DNA of 64,000 bases, from NCBI RefSeq assembly GCF_900637055.1, contig NZ_LR134338.1:5695001-5759000 (forward strand). The letters run 5' to 3'. Position 1 is the stretch's first letter. Each line of letters begins with the position of its first letter. The notes below the pieces were generated by a model. That model searched no databases and had not been told where the DNA came from. It was given only the letters and a program-made list of their open reading frames with translations. Below are positions 15,637 through 24,287 of this stretch, piece by piece. The translations under genes were made by a program, and so were the position numbers. Origin of the DNA: Brevibacillus brevis. GTDB taxonomy: Bacteria; Bacillota; Bacilli; Brevibacillales; Brevibacillaceae.

Positions 15637-16649
15637 CCACTCCTAAAATGGTTGAATCCCGCTTTGGGCAACGGGAGCTGTTGATCATCGCGCTGAAGCA
15701 TCAATTCTGGCTCATGCGTTTTTGCTACCACTTCACCGATGACAGTAAACGGTACACCACTAGCGGCAAATTGCTTGCTTACGGCTTCGTAGTGACTTTT
15801 CGCAAGCGTTCCGACCAATTGATAATCTTCACCGCCATAAAAAGCCCACTCCAGCGGATCTTTCTCTACGAGCCGTGCATACTCCCGGACTTCGTCATTG
15901 ATCGGTACCGTTGCAGCATCGACCAAGATTGATACGCCGCTCGCCTCGGCAATCTCCCACAGCTCTGATGCAAGTCCATCACTTACATCATTCAGCGCGC
16001 TGCATGCCCCTGATTCCAGCAGCAGTCTGCCCGCCTTTATTTGGGCAACGGGACGCTGATGAGCATCCATCAATGTTTCCCAAGGTAAAGAGTCGCCCCT
16101 TTCAGCAGTCTCGCCCTGCAGGAGAAGATGTAGTCCTGCTGCAGAAGTTCCGACATGCCCTGTAACAAAAACAAGCTGCCCAGGCTTTGCCTGAGAACGA
16201 CGAATGGCACGCCCTTTTTCCACCTCGCCCAACACGGTAACACTCAAGTGCAGGGCATCAGGCGCAGAAACGGTATCGCCACCTATGACACGAACTCCAT
16301 ATGTCTGACAAGCCTCGTAAATCCCTTCATAGATTTGCTGGCATTCGTCAGGCGTCCATTGCGGACTTACCGCGATACTGACAAGCGCATACCGGGCAAC
16401 CCCGCCCATTGCTGCAACATCGCTCACATTGCTGATAACAGCCTTATATCCGATATCACTAGGATTCATCGTTTTCTTCAAAAAATGAACCGTCTCCACC
16501 ATCGCATCGCAACAAGCCACGACTTCCATTTCTGGCGCTGGGGAGAAGACAGCGGCATCATCCCCTATCCCGACGGTCAAACCGTTCCCTTCCTGCCCCG
16601 CAGAACGACTCGTCCATTGCCGGATCAGGGAAAATTCGTCGTGTGCCAC
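15633..16649 (-). CDS. thiL: Thiamine-monophosphate kinase
   Basis: 338 residues. Phosphorylates thiamine monophosphate to thiamine diphosphate, the last step of cofactor synthesis. VGIGDDAAVF near residue 27 is the Mg-ATP-binding signature; SNVSDVAAMGG, VIGGDTVSA and NDVSDGLASE follow in family order. GTG start at 16649 behind AAAGGAG. It is the first gene of the operon leading to tsaE-tsaB-rimI-tsaD. No thiamine riboswitch is visible upstream. Confidence 0.96.
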   Translation of the reverse strand: MAHDEFSLIRQWTSRSAGQEGNGLTVGIGDDAAVFSPAPEMEVVACCDAMVETVHFLKKTMNPSDIGYKAVISNVSDVAAMGGVARYALVSIAVSPQWTPDECQQIYEGIYEACQTYGVRVIGGDTVSAPDALHLSVTVLGEVEKGRAIRRSQAKPGQLVFVTGHVGTSAAGLHLLLQGETAERGDSLPWETLMDAHQRPVAQIKAGRLLLESGACSALNDVSDGLASELWEIAEASGVSILVDAATVPINDEVREYARLVEKDPLEWAFYGGEDYQLVGTLAKSHYEAVSKQFAASGVPFTVIGEVVAKTHEPELMLQRDDQQLPLPKAGFNHFRSG

Positions 16650-16747
16650 TTCAAACGCTCCTTTTCCTTCGCGGAAAACATTTTTCGTCTGTTCATTATA
16701 CCCCTGCTATCAAAAGACGCGCAAGAAAGCCAACCGCCTCTGACTCT

Positions 16748-17209
16748 TTACGTCGTTAGCTCGCGCAGCAGCAGCTTTCCTTTGCAGCGTCCGCAACAAT
16801 AGCGGCTCGGGTTCATCTTTCGTTTGCGTTTGTAGCTCATGCCACATGCCTTGCATACCAGCTCGTAGCGATAAGGCAGGGTCGTCCGACCGTTTCCTAC
16901 CTGTTGACAGTATCGGCTTCCCCCCACCTGACGCAGAAGCAGTTGAAAATCCTGATCAGCGTGACGATACCCGCGCTTTTCTATGTGCAAATGATAATGG
17001 CAAAGCTCATGCTTAATGATCGCAATCAATTCCTCCACACCATGCTCCTGCAAATGCTTCGGATTCAATTCAATGTCATGCGAGCGCAGCAAATACCTCC
17101 CGCCAGTCGTGCGCAATCTGCTGTTAAAGCGGGCCTGATGGCGAAAGGGCTTGGCAAAAAATTCGCTGGATATCTGCTCTACCAGCATTTGCAGTTCCGT
17201 ATCGGTCAT
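16748..17209 (-). CDS. sprT: SprT-like zinc metalloprotease-family protein
   Basis: 153 residues. HELCH at 67-71 is the HExxH zinc site of the SprT family. C119/C122 and C138 or C139/C142 form a C-terminal zinc-ribbon (KACGMSYKRKRK...CCGRCKG). GGAGGAGATGAG precedes the ATG. The bacterial function is poorly known. The gene sits between cmpA/tex and thiL as ydcK does in B. subtilis. Confidence 0.92.
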   Translation of the reverse strand: MTDTELQMLVEQISSEFFAKPFRHQARFNSRLRTTGGRYLLRSHDIELNPKHLQEHGVEELIAIIKHELCHYHLHIEKRGYRHADQDFQLLLRQVGGSRYCQQVGNGRTTLPYRYELVCKACGMSYKRKRKMNPSRYCCGRCKGKLLLRELTT

Positions 17210-17334
17210 CTCATCTCCTCCGCTTCCTTCCTTTCACCATAGCAGTTCCAGTTGAAAAGTGCCAGACAGATAGGCTACACTATGTGCAAATAAACGGTCA
17301 TATCTAAACGGTAGACAGAATGGTGGAGGAGCTC

Positions 17335-17673
17335 ATGCGCTATTTATTGTTGCAGTCCAGTGACGGACTACAGTTTGTCTCGTTGCCAGAAACGCATATG
17401 TACCAATTAATCGCTCTATTGAAACGACTTTACAAGGAAATCGACAAATTGACGATCACAGAGCGCCCAGAATTGCCTACGGTTTTGGCAGACTGTGCGG
17501 ATGTGGAACGGTTAGAGAGCGGGCTTTCGCTCGTAGATGGTTTGGAGTACGTCAGTGGTCTGGAGCGCCGCTTCGCTGCCCTACAAGAAACAGAGTATCC
17601 GCTCATCTCTTTATTGACAGAGATCCGTGCCCTGCAAGCCCAATTGGAGTATTTGCATGAAGAAGAAGAGTAA
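17335..17673 (+). CDS. Hypothetical protein, 112 residues
   Basis: I do not recognise the family. The ATG at 17335 follows GGTGGAGGAG, preferred to an upstream GTG frame. The protein is soluble, acidic and Leu-rich, with two likely amphipathic helical stretches (MYQLIALLKRLYKEIDKL and LISLLTEIRALQAQLEYL) and a Glu-only C-terminus. Transcribed towards cmpA and may share its transcript; this makes a sporulation link possible but unproven. Confidence 0.7.
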   Translation: MRYLLLQSSDGLQFVSLPETHMYQLIALLKRLYKEIDKLTITERPELPTVLADCADVERLESGLSLVDGLEYVSGLERRFAALQETEYPLISLLTEIRALQAQLEYLHEEEE

Positions 17674-17749
17674 ATAAAAATTCTAGGCACCTCCTGCTCG
17701 TCTCGGCGCATACATTGCCTATAGACGAATATCTCCAGGAGGTACTTTC

Positions 17750-17872
17750 ATGCCACAATGGATGCGCAGGCAGTTGCAACGTGCCTTTAATGGGAAGGAC
17801 GTTCGCCAAATTCGAGTGCTCAACAGCTGCTGGTTCTTATATTTAGAAAAAAATGGCGGCCGCCCTGACTGA
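17750..17872 (+). CDS. cmpA: Cortex morphogenetic protein CmpA
   Basis: 40-residue small protein, MPQWMRRQLQRAFNGKD then QIRVLNSCWFLYLEKN. It matches the B. subtilis CmpA pattern (short basic helix followed by the IKVLNxCWY-type core). CmpA is an adaptor in the spore-envelope quality-control pathway with ClpXP and SpoIVA. AGGAGGT lies seven bases before the ATG. The locus between sprT and tex is where cmpA lies in B. subtilis. The last codons form the left arm of the terminator that follows. Confidence 0.88.
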   Translation: MPQWMRRQLQRAFNGKDVRQIRVLNSCWFLYLEKNGGRPD

Positions 17873-17890
17873 CAGGGGGCCGCCTTTTAG
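17848..17890. terminator. Bidirectional terminator overlapping cmpA end
   Basis: GGCGGCC (17855-17861) pairs with GGCCGCC (17878-17884). A run of A precedes it and a run of T follows, so it can stop both cmpA (+) and tex (-). The left arm codes for the Gly-Gly-Arg tail of CmpA. Confidence 0.85.
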
Positions 17891-17897
17891 TTCATTC

Positions 17898-20060
17898 TTA
17901 TCCTTCCGTTGGCGCGATCATGGTCATCCCTACACGCTGACGCTTCTCGTCAATTTCTACTACCCATACATCTACGATATCGCCAACGGTCACTACTTCA
18001 AGTGGATGTTTCACAAAGCCCTTTTTCAAACGGGAAATGTGCACGAGTCCGTCGTTTTTCAGACCGATATCCACAAACGCTCCGAAGTCGACCACGTTAC
18101 GTACAGTACCTTGCAGCTTCATACCCACACTCAGATCAGACAGCTGGAGGACATCACTTCGCAAGAGTGGTTTTGGCAGCTCGTCACGCGGGTCGCGACC
18201 AGGACGCAAGAGGCTGTCCACAATGTCTTGCAGCGTAGGCTCGCCAATCCCGAGCTTCGCAGCGGTCTCTTTTACATCCAGAGACTGCACGCGTTCCTTG
18301 CAGTTCTCACTGCCGATCTCCTGAGCACTAATGCCCAGCATCGACAATAGCTGGTGGGTCGCCTCGTACGATTCCGGGTGAATCGGCGTTTTGTCCAGTG
18401 GATTCGCACCGTCCATCACACGGAGAAACCCGATACACTGCTCATACGTTTTAGCACCCAAGCGCGGAACCGCCTTCAACTGGGAGCGCTCCGTGAACTT
18501 CCCGATCTCGTCCCGTTTTTTTACAATATTCCCCGCCACTTGACGGCTGATTCCTGATACATACTGCAATAGAGAAGGAGAAGCAGTATTCACATCTACC
18601 CCGACATGGTTCACGGCAGACTCCACCACAAACTGCAGACTGTCTGCCAGCCTCGATTGGGAAACATCGTGCTGGTACTGACCAACCCCGACGGACTTCG
18701 GATCGATTTTGACCAACTCCGCGAGCGGGTCCTGCAAGCGACGCGCGATCGAGGCCGCACTTCGCTCTGCTACATCCAGATCCGGGAATTCTTCCTTGGC
18801 CAGTGTGGATGCGGAATACACAGATGCACCTGCCTCGTTGACGATGATGTACATCACCTCTCGCTTCAGCTCTTTCAGTAGCGTAGCAATGAACTGTTCT
18901 GTCTCGCGCGAAGCAGTACCGTTCCCAATCGCCACAACCGTAACCCCATAGGTTTCGATCAACTGCTTCACTTTCACTGTAGCTTCTGCCACTTTATTGG
19001 CCGGAGGAGTCGGATAAACGACAGCAACCTCCAGCAGTTTCCCGGTTTCGTCTACAACGGCGAGCTTACAGCCTGTCCGAAACGCAGGATCGACCCCAAG
19101 TACGACTTTGCCTTTTACAGGAGGTTGAAGCAGCAAATTGCGCAGGTTTTCTGCAAAGATGTGAATAGCACGTTCCTCTGCTGCCTCTGTCAGCTCGGCG
19201 CGCACCTCTCGTTCAATAGAAGGTGCAATCAGACGCTTGTACGCGTCCTCGACTGTCAAAGTCAGCAGATCGCGGGCAACGGTATCACGAGGAATGGTTC
19301 GTTTTTGCATCCAAGCCAGAATCTCTGCGACAGGCGCTTCAATGGAAACCTTCAAGATGCCTTCATTTTCTCCCCGATTGATGGCCAGTACCCGATGGGG
19401 AACGACCTTTTTCAGAGGCTCACTATATGCGTAATACATTTGGTATACATTTTTCTCGTCTGCTTCTTCGGCTTTCTGCTCTGTCAGAAGCAATCCTTTT
19501 TGCACGGAGCGTTGGCGAACCCACTGGCGAATTTCTGGGTCATCAGACAGAAGTTCCGCCACGATGTCCATTGCTCCTTGCAGAGCTTGCTCAGTCGTCT
19601 CTACGCCTTTTTCCGGGTTGATGTATGGTTTTGCTTCTTCTTCCGGATTCCCGGTTTTCGGTAAGCTCATGAGGTAGTTGGCAAGCGGCTCTAGCCCCTT
19701 CTCCTTGGCCATGGTTGCACGCGTGCGGCGTTTTTGGCGGTAAGGGCGGTACAGGTCCTCTACCTCTTGCAGCTTTGTCGCACGCTCAATAGCTGTGCGC
19801 AGCTCGTCCGTCAGTTTGCCTTGCTCATCGATGAGCCGAACGACCTCTTCCTTCCGCACTGACAGGTTGCGTAAATAGCGAACGCGTTCCTCAATCGCTC
19901 GAATTTGTGTTTCATCTAGCTGCCCCGTCATTTCTTTGCGGTAGCGGGCAATAAAAGGAACCGTGTTTCCTTCATCCAGGAGGGCAACCGTGCGCTCCAC
20001 CTGGTGAGGTTTGACACCCGTATCTTGGGCGATTGTCTGGATCATCAACGTAAGCTCCAT
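17898..20060 (-). CDS. tex: Tex-family RNA-binding transcription accessory protein
   Basis: 720-residue cytosolic protein. The N-terminal helical Tex domain (1-190) contains VPFIARYRKEMTG. A YqgF/RuvC-like domain (~320-455) contains VLGVDPAFRTGCKLAVVD and IGNGTASRETE. Helix-hairpin-helix repeats lie around 490-570 (NTASPSLLQYVSGI). A C-terminal S1 RNA-binding domain (~640-712) contains GTVRNVVDFGAFVDIG. This is a full-length family member. Starts behind GGAGGACAGGT. Lies between sigB and cmpA as B. subtilis ydcI does. Confidence 0.96.
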   Translation of the reverse strand: MELTLMIQTIAQDTGVKPHQVERTVALLDEGNTVPFIARYRKEMTGQLDETQIRAIEERVRYLRNLSVRKEEVVRLIDEQGKLTDELRTAIERATKLQEVEDLYRPYRQKRRTRATMAKEKGLEPLANYLMSLPKTGNPEEEAKPYINPEKGVETTEQALQGAMDIVAELLSDDPEIRQWVRQRSVQKGLLLTEQKAEEADEKNVYQMYYAYSEPLKKVVPHRVLAINRGENEGILKVSIEAPVAEILAWMQKRTIPRDTVARDLLTLTVEDAYKRLIAPSIEREVRAELTEAAEERAIHIFAENLRNLLLQPPVKGKVVLGVDPAFRTGCKLAVVDETGKLLEVAVVYPTPPANKVAEATVKVKQLIETYGVTVVAIGNGTASRETEQFIATLLKELKREVMYIIVNEAGASVYSASTLAKEEFPDLDVAERSAASIARRLQDPLAELVKIDPKSVGVGQYQHDVSQSRLADSLQFVVESAVNHVGVDVNTASPSLLQYVSGISRQVAGNIVKKRDEIGKFTERSQLKAVPRLGAKTYEQCIGFLRVMDGANPLDKTPIHPESYEATHQLLSMLGISAQEIGSENCKERVQSLDVKETAAKLGIGEPTLQDIVDSLLRPGRDPRDELPKPLLRSDVLQLSDLSVGMKLQGTVRNVVDFGAFVDIGLKNDGLVHISRLKKGFVKHPLEVVTVGDIVDVWVVEIDEKRQRVGMTMIAPTEG

Positions 20061-20130
20061 ACCTGTCCTCCTGCGCTCATTCTTCGTCGTTTATTGTACC
20101 ACATTTGCTAACAAGGACTGGAAAAAGGGA

Positions 20131-20158
20131 AGAAAAAAGAGGAGCCACTTGGCCCCTC
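20131..20158 (-). terminator. Terminator of the rsb-sigB operon
   Basis: Read on the minus strand GAGGGGCC pairs with GGCTCCTC (20151-20158 with 20139-20146), followed by TTTTTTC. It starts at the sigB stop codon. Confidence 0.85.
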
Positions 20159-20946
20159 TACGTCGCGGTTTCCAGTTGTTCCACTTTCAATGCTTCTCTC
20201 AGCTTGCCCAACGCCCTGCGCTGAAGGCGGGAAATATGCATCTGCGACATTCCCATGATGTCCCCAGCTTGCTTCTGACTCAAATTTTGATAAAAAGTTA
20301 ATTGAATGATTTCTTTTTCACGGTGATCCAAAATTTGCAGGGCCCGCTCCAGCATCAGATTCTGCTCGACTGCTCCGTACCCTTCTTCCGTCGTCCCCAC
20401 TAGGTCGAGTAAAGAAATGGTGTTGCCGTCCAGATCCGCTTCCAGCTCGCTGTCCATGGAGAGAGAATGATAGCTGCGCCCCATTTCCAAGGTTTCCAGA
20501 ATCGCTTCCTCTGTAACGCCTAGGCTGTTGGCAATATCCGCAATCTGGGGAGAACGCTGCAGCTTGATCGTGAGCTCGTCGACCACCCTTTTGATCTTCG
20601 GGCTCAGCTCCTTTACTCTGCGCGGAACATAGACACTCCATGTCTTGTCCCGAATATAGCGCTTAATCTCCCCTACGATAGTCGGGATCGCAAAGCTCTC
20701 AAATGTCCGCTCAAAACTAGGGTCGAACCGACGAAAGGAAGCAAGCAGGCCGATTAATCCGACTTGCACGAGGTCTTCATACATGACTTGTCCGCGAACA
20801 AACTTCTTCGCTAACGATTCCACAAGAGGAGTATAGGCCCTCACCAGTTGTTCCTGTATCGCAGGATCTTTTGTTTCACCATACAGGTGAATGAGCTCCT
20901 TCAACTCCTCTGGACTATATTTCTGCTTCCGAGATTGTCCAGTCAT
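20158..20946 (-). CDS. sigB: RNA polymerase sigma-B-type factor
   Basis: 262 residues, sigma-70 group 3. Region 2 reads YEDLVQVGLIGLLASFRRFDP...FESFAIPTIVGEIKRYIRD. Region 3 contains VPRRVKELSPKIKRVVDEL. Region 4 reads LDHREKEIIQLTFYQNLSQKQAGDIMGMSQMHISRLQRRAL. The ATG at 20946 overlaps rsbW by 32 bases. Immediate linkage to rsbV-rsbW marks it as the partner-switch-controlled stress sigma. The more distant possibility, a sporulation sigma-F/G, is not supported by the operon (no spoIIA-type lone trio). Confidence 0.93.
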   Translation of the reverse strand: MTGQSRKQKYSPEELKELIHLYGETKDPAIQEQLVRAYTPLVESLAKKFVRGQVMYEDLVQVGLIGLLASFRRFDPSFERTFESFAIPTIVGEIKRYIRDKTWSVYVPRRVKELSPKIKRVVDELTIKLQRSPQIADIANSLGVTEEAILETLEMGRSYHSLSMDSELEADLDGNTISLLDLVGTTEEGYGAVEQNLMLERALQILDHREKEIIQLTFYQNLSQKQAGDIMGMSQMHISRLQRRALGKLREALKVEQLETAT

Positions 20947-21409
20947 TGCCAGCCACCCCATCCTGCCGAACATACTTGGTCATGGAGACTACTACTCCTG
21001 ATTCAGAGCGAGTCTCCACCTCATCCATAAGCGTGTGAATGAGATAGAGCCCGAGCCCGCCCTCATCCAAATCCTCAAGGTTTTTCCCTGCATAAATCGG
21101 CGTCAGTTGCTCAGCAATGAGCTCATTTGAAAATCCAACGCCCTGATCGCTTACCTCGATCACCAATCGATCTTCAAAAACGTGGCATTGGATATGAATG
21201 GAGCCAGGATTCTCTGTTTCCTTGTATGCATGTCTTACTACATTCGTGCATGCTTCTCCGACGGCAAGCTTGATATCCTCAATCTCTTCATAAGAAAATC
21301 CCATACGGTTGGCTACACCGGATACAGTCAGACGCGCTACTCCCAAATACTCCGCCATGCTTGGCAAAGTCAATTGAATCACGTCTGCCTGAGGTCGATT
21401 TGGACCCAT
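20915..21409 (-). CDS. rsbW: Anti-sigma-B factor and serine kinase RsbW
   Basis: 164-residue GHKL-type kinase that sequesters sigma-B or phosphorylates RsbV. IKLAVGEACTNVVRHAY is the N-box, EVSDQGVGF the G1 box, and EGGLGLYLIHTLMDEV the G2 lid. The ATG shares one base with the rsbV stop (TAATG) and its 3' end overlaps sigB, so RsbV, RsbW and sigma-B are translationally coupled. Confidence 0.95.
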   Translation of the reverse strand: MGPNRPQADVIQLTLPSMAEYLGVARLTVSGVANRMGFSYEEIEDIKLAVGEACTNVVRHAYKETENPGSIHIQCHVFEDRLVIEVSDQGVGFSNELIAEQLTPIYAGKNLEDLDEGGLGLYLIHTLMDEVETRSESGVVVSMTKYVRQDGVAGNDWTISEAEI

Positions 21410-21735
21410 TACTCGCTCTCTCCTTTGCGGATGGCAATATGATCGTATAAGCCAGTAATGCGAAATAGCCTTTCCACGCGCGGAGACAATTTGTGCACCT
21501 CAAATGTACGATTTCGTTGGATGCACTCTTTCATAATCCCGATGAAAATTCCAATTCCGGTACTGTCCATGTATTCTACTGCTTCCAAATCAACCGTAAT
21601 GCGATTGATATCCGGCTTGGTGACGAGTGATAGGAGTGTTTCCTTTACTTTCGGTGCTGTAAAAGCATCAATATCTCCACCAAGGACCACTCGGTGCTCA
21701 GTTTCAAGGCTCGTTGTCTTAATTAGCAGGTCCAT
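21409..21735 (-). CDS. rsbV: Anti-anti-sigma factor RsbV
   Basis: 108-residue STAS-domain protein. The phosphorylatable serine lies in VEYMDSTGIGIFIGIMKE. When dephosphorylated by RsbU it binds RsbW and frees sigma-B. It lies 24 bases after rsbU and overlaps rsbW by one base. Confidence 0.95.
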   Translation of the reverse strand: MDLLIKTTSLETEHRVVLGGDIDAFTAPKVKETLLSLVTKPDINRITVDLEAVEYMDSTGIGIFIGIMKECIQRNRTFEVHKLSPRVERLFRITGLYDHIAIRKGESE

Positions 21736-21759
21736 CTGCGTCTACCCCCCGTACGTTGC

Positions 21760-22761
21760 TTAGGTTCTTCGAAGTACAATCATGGTGTAATCATCCAGCA
21801 GGTCAAACTGGGAGAGCAGAAGCAGTCTATTGTACAGGCCGTTTGCCATCTTTTGGGCAGATTCGCCTACCTCTTTTTGCAAATGGTGTACAAGCTCTTC
21901 CCTTTGCAAATAATATCGGTTATTTTTGCATTCTGTTACACCATCCGTCAGAAGAATCAGAACATCATTTTTTTCCAAATGAATCTCCTGAACAGCGTAT
22001 TCACTGTTTGGGCATAAACCGAGTGCATTCCCTCGCCCTTCGAGATCGTAAAACTTTCCTTCGGCCGACCTGTACAAAAATCCTGGCTCGTGTCCTGCCA
22101 TCGCATAACGGAAACAGTGTTCCTTCGAGTCGTAACTGCCAAACAGCATCGTCACAAACATGCTCGGATCAATATTTCTTCCCACGATCCGGTTTAAATG
22201 GTGCAGCATTTCATCGGGACCCAGCTCCATTTGTCCAAGGCTGTCTATCGCATATTTCACCATCGACATACACATCGCAGCAGGCATTCCTTTTCCGGTA
22301 ATGTCTGCTATGGCGACGCCGAAACGACCTTTGGTTTGTTCAATGAAGTCGTAGTAGTCGCCCGAGATTTGTTTCGCGGCAATACTCACTACGCCAATCT
22401 CCAGCTCTGGATAGACGGGAACCTCACTTGGCAAAAGGGATTGCTGCATCGCCTTCGCCACGGCTATTTCTGATTCCATCTGCTGATGCCTGTTGCGCCA
22501 GCTGTTTACGGATCGGTGCTCGTTTCCATATTCAATCATGACCTCTGTCAAAATGGAGAAGGAGGAGCGCACAAACTCTGGCACTTCCCCGAGCTGCTCA
22601 AGCGCTCGCGCATGCAAATCAGTTATTTCTTCTGGCGAAATATCTTGAGAAAGCATCCATTTGCCCAACTGCTGGGCTCCGTAAAGCTGGTCCTCCCCTT
22701 GAGCACTCAGGTAATCCCGAAGAATTTTTACATACTCTTCTTGGAAGCTCCGGGTTACCAT
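21760..22761 (-). CDS. rsbU: PP2C-type phosphatase RsbU
   Basis: 333 residues. Residues 1-80 match the RsbU N-terminal four-helix domain that binds RsbT (LRDYLSAQGEDQLYGAQQLGKWML). Residues ~120-330 form the PPM/SpoIIE phosphatase domain with SGDYYDFI, IADITGKGMPAAMCMS and ILLTDGVTECKN. Acts on phosphorylated RsbV. It starts five bases after the rsbT stop. Having the RsbT-binding domain means the RsbT-RsbU switch is likely intact. Confidence 0.94.
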   Translation of the reverse strand: MVTRSFQEEYVKILRDYLSAQGEDQLYGAQQLGKWMLSQDISPEEITDLHARALEQLGEVPEFVRSSFSILTEVMIEYGNEHRSVNSWRNRHQQMESEIAVAKAMQQSLLPSEVPVYPELEIGVVSIAAKQISGDYYDFIEQTKGRFGVAIADITGKGMPAAMCMSMVKYAIDSLGQMELGPDEMLHHLNRIVGRNIDPSMFVTMLFGSYDSKEHCFRYAMAGHEPGFLYRSAEGKFYDLEGRGNALGLCPNSEYAVQEIHLEKNDVLILLTDGVTECKNNRYYLQREELVHHLQKEVGESAQKMANGLYNRLLLLSQFDLLDDYTMIVLRRT

Positions 22762-22766
22762 CTATC

Positions 22767-23195
22767 TCATTCCTCCTTTGCTTGATCGCTCCACTTCACA
22801 ACAACGACACGCGTCCCTTCTCCCAGGGTACTGTGGATCTCAAATTCATCCATCATGCGCCTGACACCCGGCAATCCGGCCCCGAGGGCACCCGAAGTCG
22901 AATAGCCATCATCTAATGCCTGGCGAATATCAGGAATCCCTGGACCGCTGTCATTCGCTGTTATCTGCAAGCCAATCACTCCTTCGCGCTCAATCGGCGA
23001 AATGGTGATCGTCCCCCTACCCGCATACAAATAAATGTTACGAGCCAATTCAGAGATTGACGTGGCGATGCGGGACTGCGTGATCGTGCCAAAGCCAAAC
23101 AGCTTCGACATATTTCGCCCCACTTGTCGCGCCGCTACGATGTCTGATTCTTTTTCTATATTGATTGTCTCAGGAGAATAGTCTGCCACAACCAA
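22767..23195 (-). CDS. rsbT: Serine kinase and RsbU activator RsbT (TTG start proposed)
   Basis: About 142 residues with the RsbT pattern: SDIVAARQVGRNMSKLFGFGT, ISELARNIYLYAGRG, NDSGPGIPDIRQALDDGYSTSGALGAGLPGVRRMMDEF. The start is uncertain. TTG at 23195 has a GAAGGGG site at good spacing and gives a normal length; GTG at 23189 is the alternative; the 198-residue open frame adds residues unlike the family. No rsbR or rsbS, the stressosome components that restrain RsbT, lies upstream. ndoA is next instead. Confidence 0.9.
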   Translation of the reverse strand: MVVADYSPETINIEKESDIVAARQVGRNMSKLFGFGTITQSRIATSISELARNIYLYAGRGTITISPIEREGVIGLQITANDSGPGIPDIRQALDDGYSTSGALGAGLPGVRRMMDEFEIHSTLGEGTRVVVVKWSDQAKEE

Positions 23196-23403
23196 AAAAA
23201 CCCCTTCCGCCTCGCTTGGTAGGTAGAAATGAGTTTTTTCTCTACCTCGAAAAATAAAGCATATTGTGTCACATTTTGTCTTATATTCTCTTTTCGAACA
23301 GTTCGATGTGCACCTATGAAATCCCTGCAAATTTGACAGCAAAAAACCACTTGCTTCACTCAAGTGGCTTTTCCTATCAAATAGTCTGATCTTTTCTCAC
23401 ACG

Positions 23404-23754
23404 TTAAAAATCAATGAGTCCTAAACTGATTTGCAAGGATTCATTAACCCGATCCATCATCTCGTCATCGAGATGCGTAATTTTATCAGTGAGACGTTGT
23501 TTGTCAATGGTTCGTATTTGTTCCAATAGAATAACGGAGTCACGATCAAATCCATAAGTTTTTGCGTCAATTTCCACATGCGTAGGCAGCTTCGCCTTTT
23601 GAATCTGCGCCGTAATGGCTGCGACGATGACCGTCGGACTAAATCGATTTCCAATGTCGTTTTGAATGACTAAAACAGGCCGTACGCCTCCTTGCTCAGA
23701 GCCAACGACCGGGGACAGGTCCGCGAAAAACACATCGCCACGTTTGACAATCAC
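23404..23754 (-). CDS. ndoA: MazF/EndoA-type mRNA interferase toxin
   Basis: 116-residue PemK/MazF-fold endoribonuclease. MIVKRGDVFFADLSPVVGSEQGG, RPVLVIQND and the TH-x-E strand (LPTHVEIDAKTYG) match B. subtilis EndoA, which cuts mRNA at U-ACAU-type sites. GTG start. It is immediately downstream of the antitoxin gene and lies before the rsb genes as in B. subtilis. Confidence 0.95.
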   Translation of the reverse strand: MIVKRGDVFFADLSPVVGSEQGGVRPVLVIQNDIGNRFSPTVIVAAITAQIQKAKLPTHVEIDAKTYGFDRDSVILLEQIRTIDKQRLTDKITHLDDEMMDRVNESLQISLGLIDF

Positions 23755-23757
23755 CAG

Positions 23758-24036
23758 TCACACCCCGCTAACTAAGCGGACAAGAGTATGGTCAGCCTCT
23801 TCTTCAGCGCCAAAAGCCTCCGATGCCATATTCAGATTGATCTTCGCCATCTCCATGTACCCTTTTTGCATGGTCTCACGGATTGTACGTTTTTTTCGCT
23901 CTTTCAAATACAAATGCATCGCTTGACGAATAAACTCGCTGCGATTGGATTTTTCCTTTTGAATAACGCCATCCACTTCCTGAAGCAAGTGTTGTGGCAA
24001 GCTGATCATGATGCGTTTCGTGTTTGACTTCGACAA
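23758..24036 (-). CDS. ndoAI: EndoA antitoxin EndoAI (TTG start)
   Basis: 92 residues, ribbon-helix-helix type: KRIMISLPQHLLQEVDGVI followed by NRSEFIRQAMHLYLKERKK, then a C-terminal toxin-binding tail. I take the TTG at 24036 because GGAGGTGG lies seven bases upstream and the length then equals the B. subtilis antitoxin. The upstream-extended open frame has no ribosome site. Forms a two-gene unit with ndoA. Confidence 0.93.
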   Translation of the reverse strand: MSKSNTKRIMISLPQHLLQEVDGVIQKEKSNRSEFIRQAMHLYLKERKKRTIRETMQKGYMEMAKINLNMASEAFGAEEEADHTLVRLVSGV

Positions 24037-24287
24037 GACAAATCCACCTCCAACCATGACCGTAACTTCCATCCGCTATGCTGGTTCTAGAAAGAACAGC
24101 CAATATGAACAATACCATTATGTCGAATCCATTGCAAAAATATACCTACTGTGCGCTTTTTCGGTGAGAAAACGTGAGTGTAAACAATCCAAAGGTGCAG
24201 GTGAAGACTTCGTTTACCCAAAAAAGCCAGCTTTTTCGCTTAACTAGTATTCGTGTTCCACGGGAAAATTCCTGCTGATTTCCCTTG

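Noticed and set aside
23404..24036. ndoA-ndoAI as a recently acquired mobile toxin-antitoxin locus
   Set aside because: The pair sits at the conserved alr-ndoAI-ndoA-rsb position, so is a core chromosomal module.
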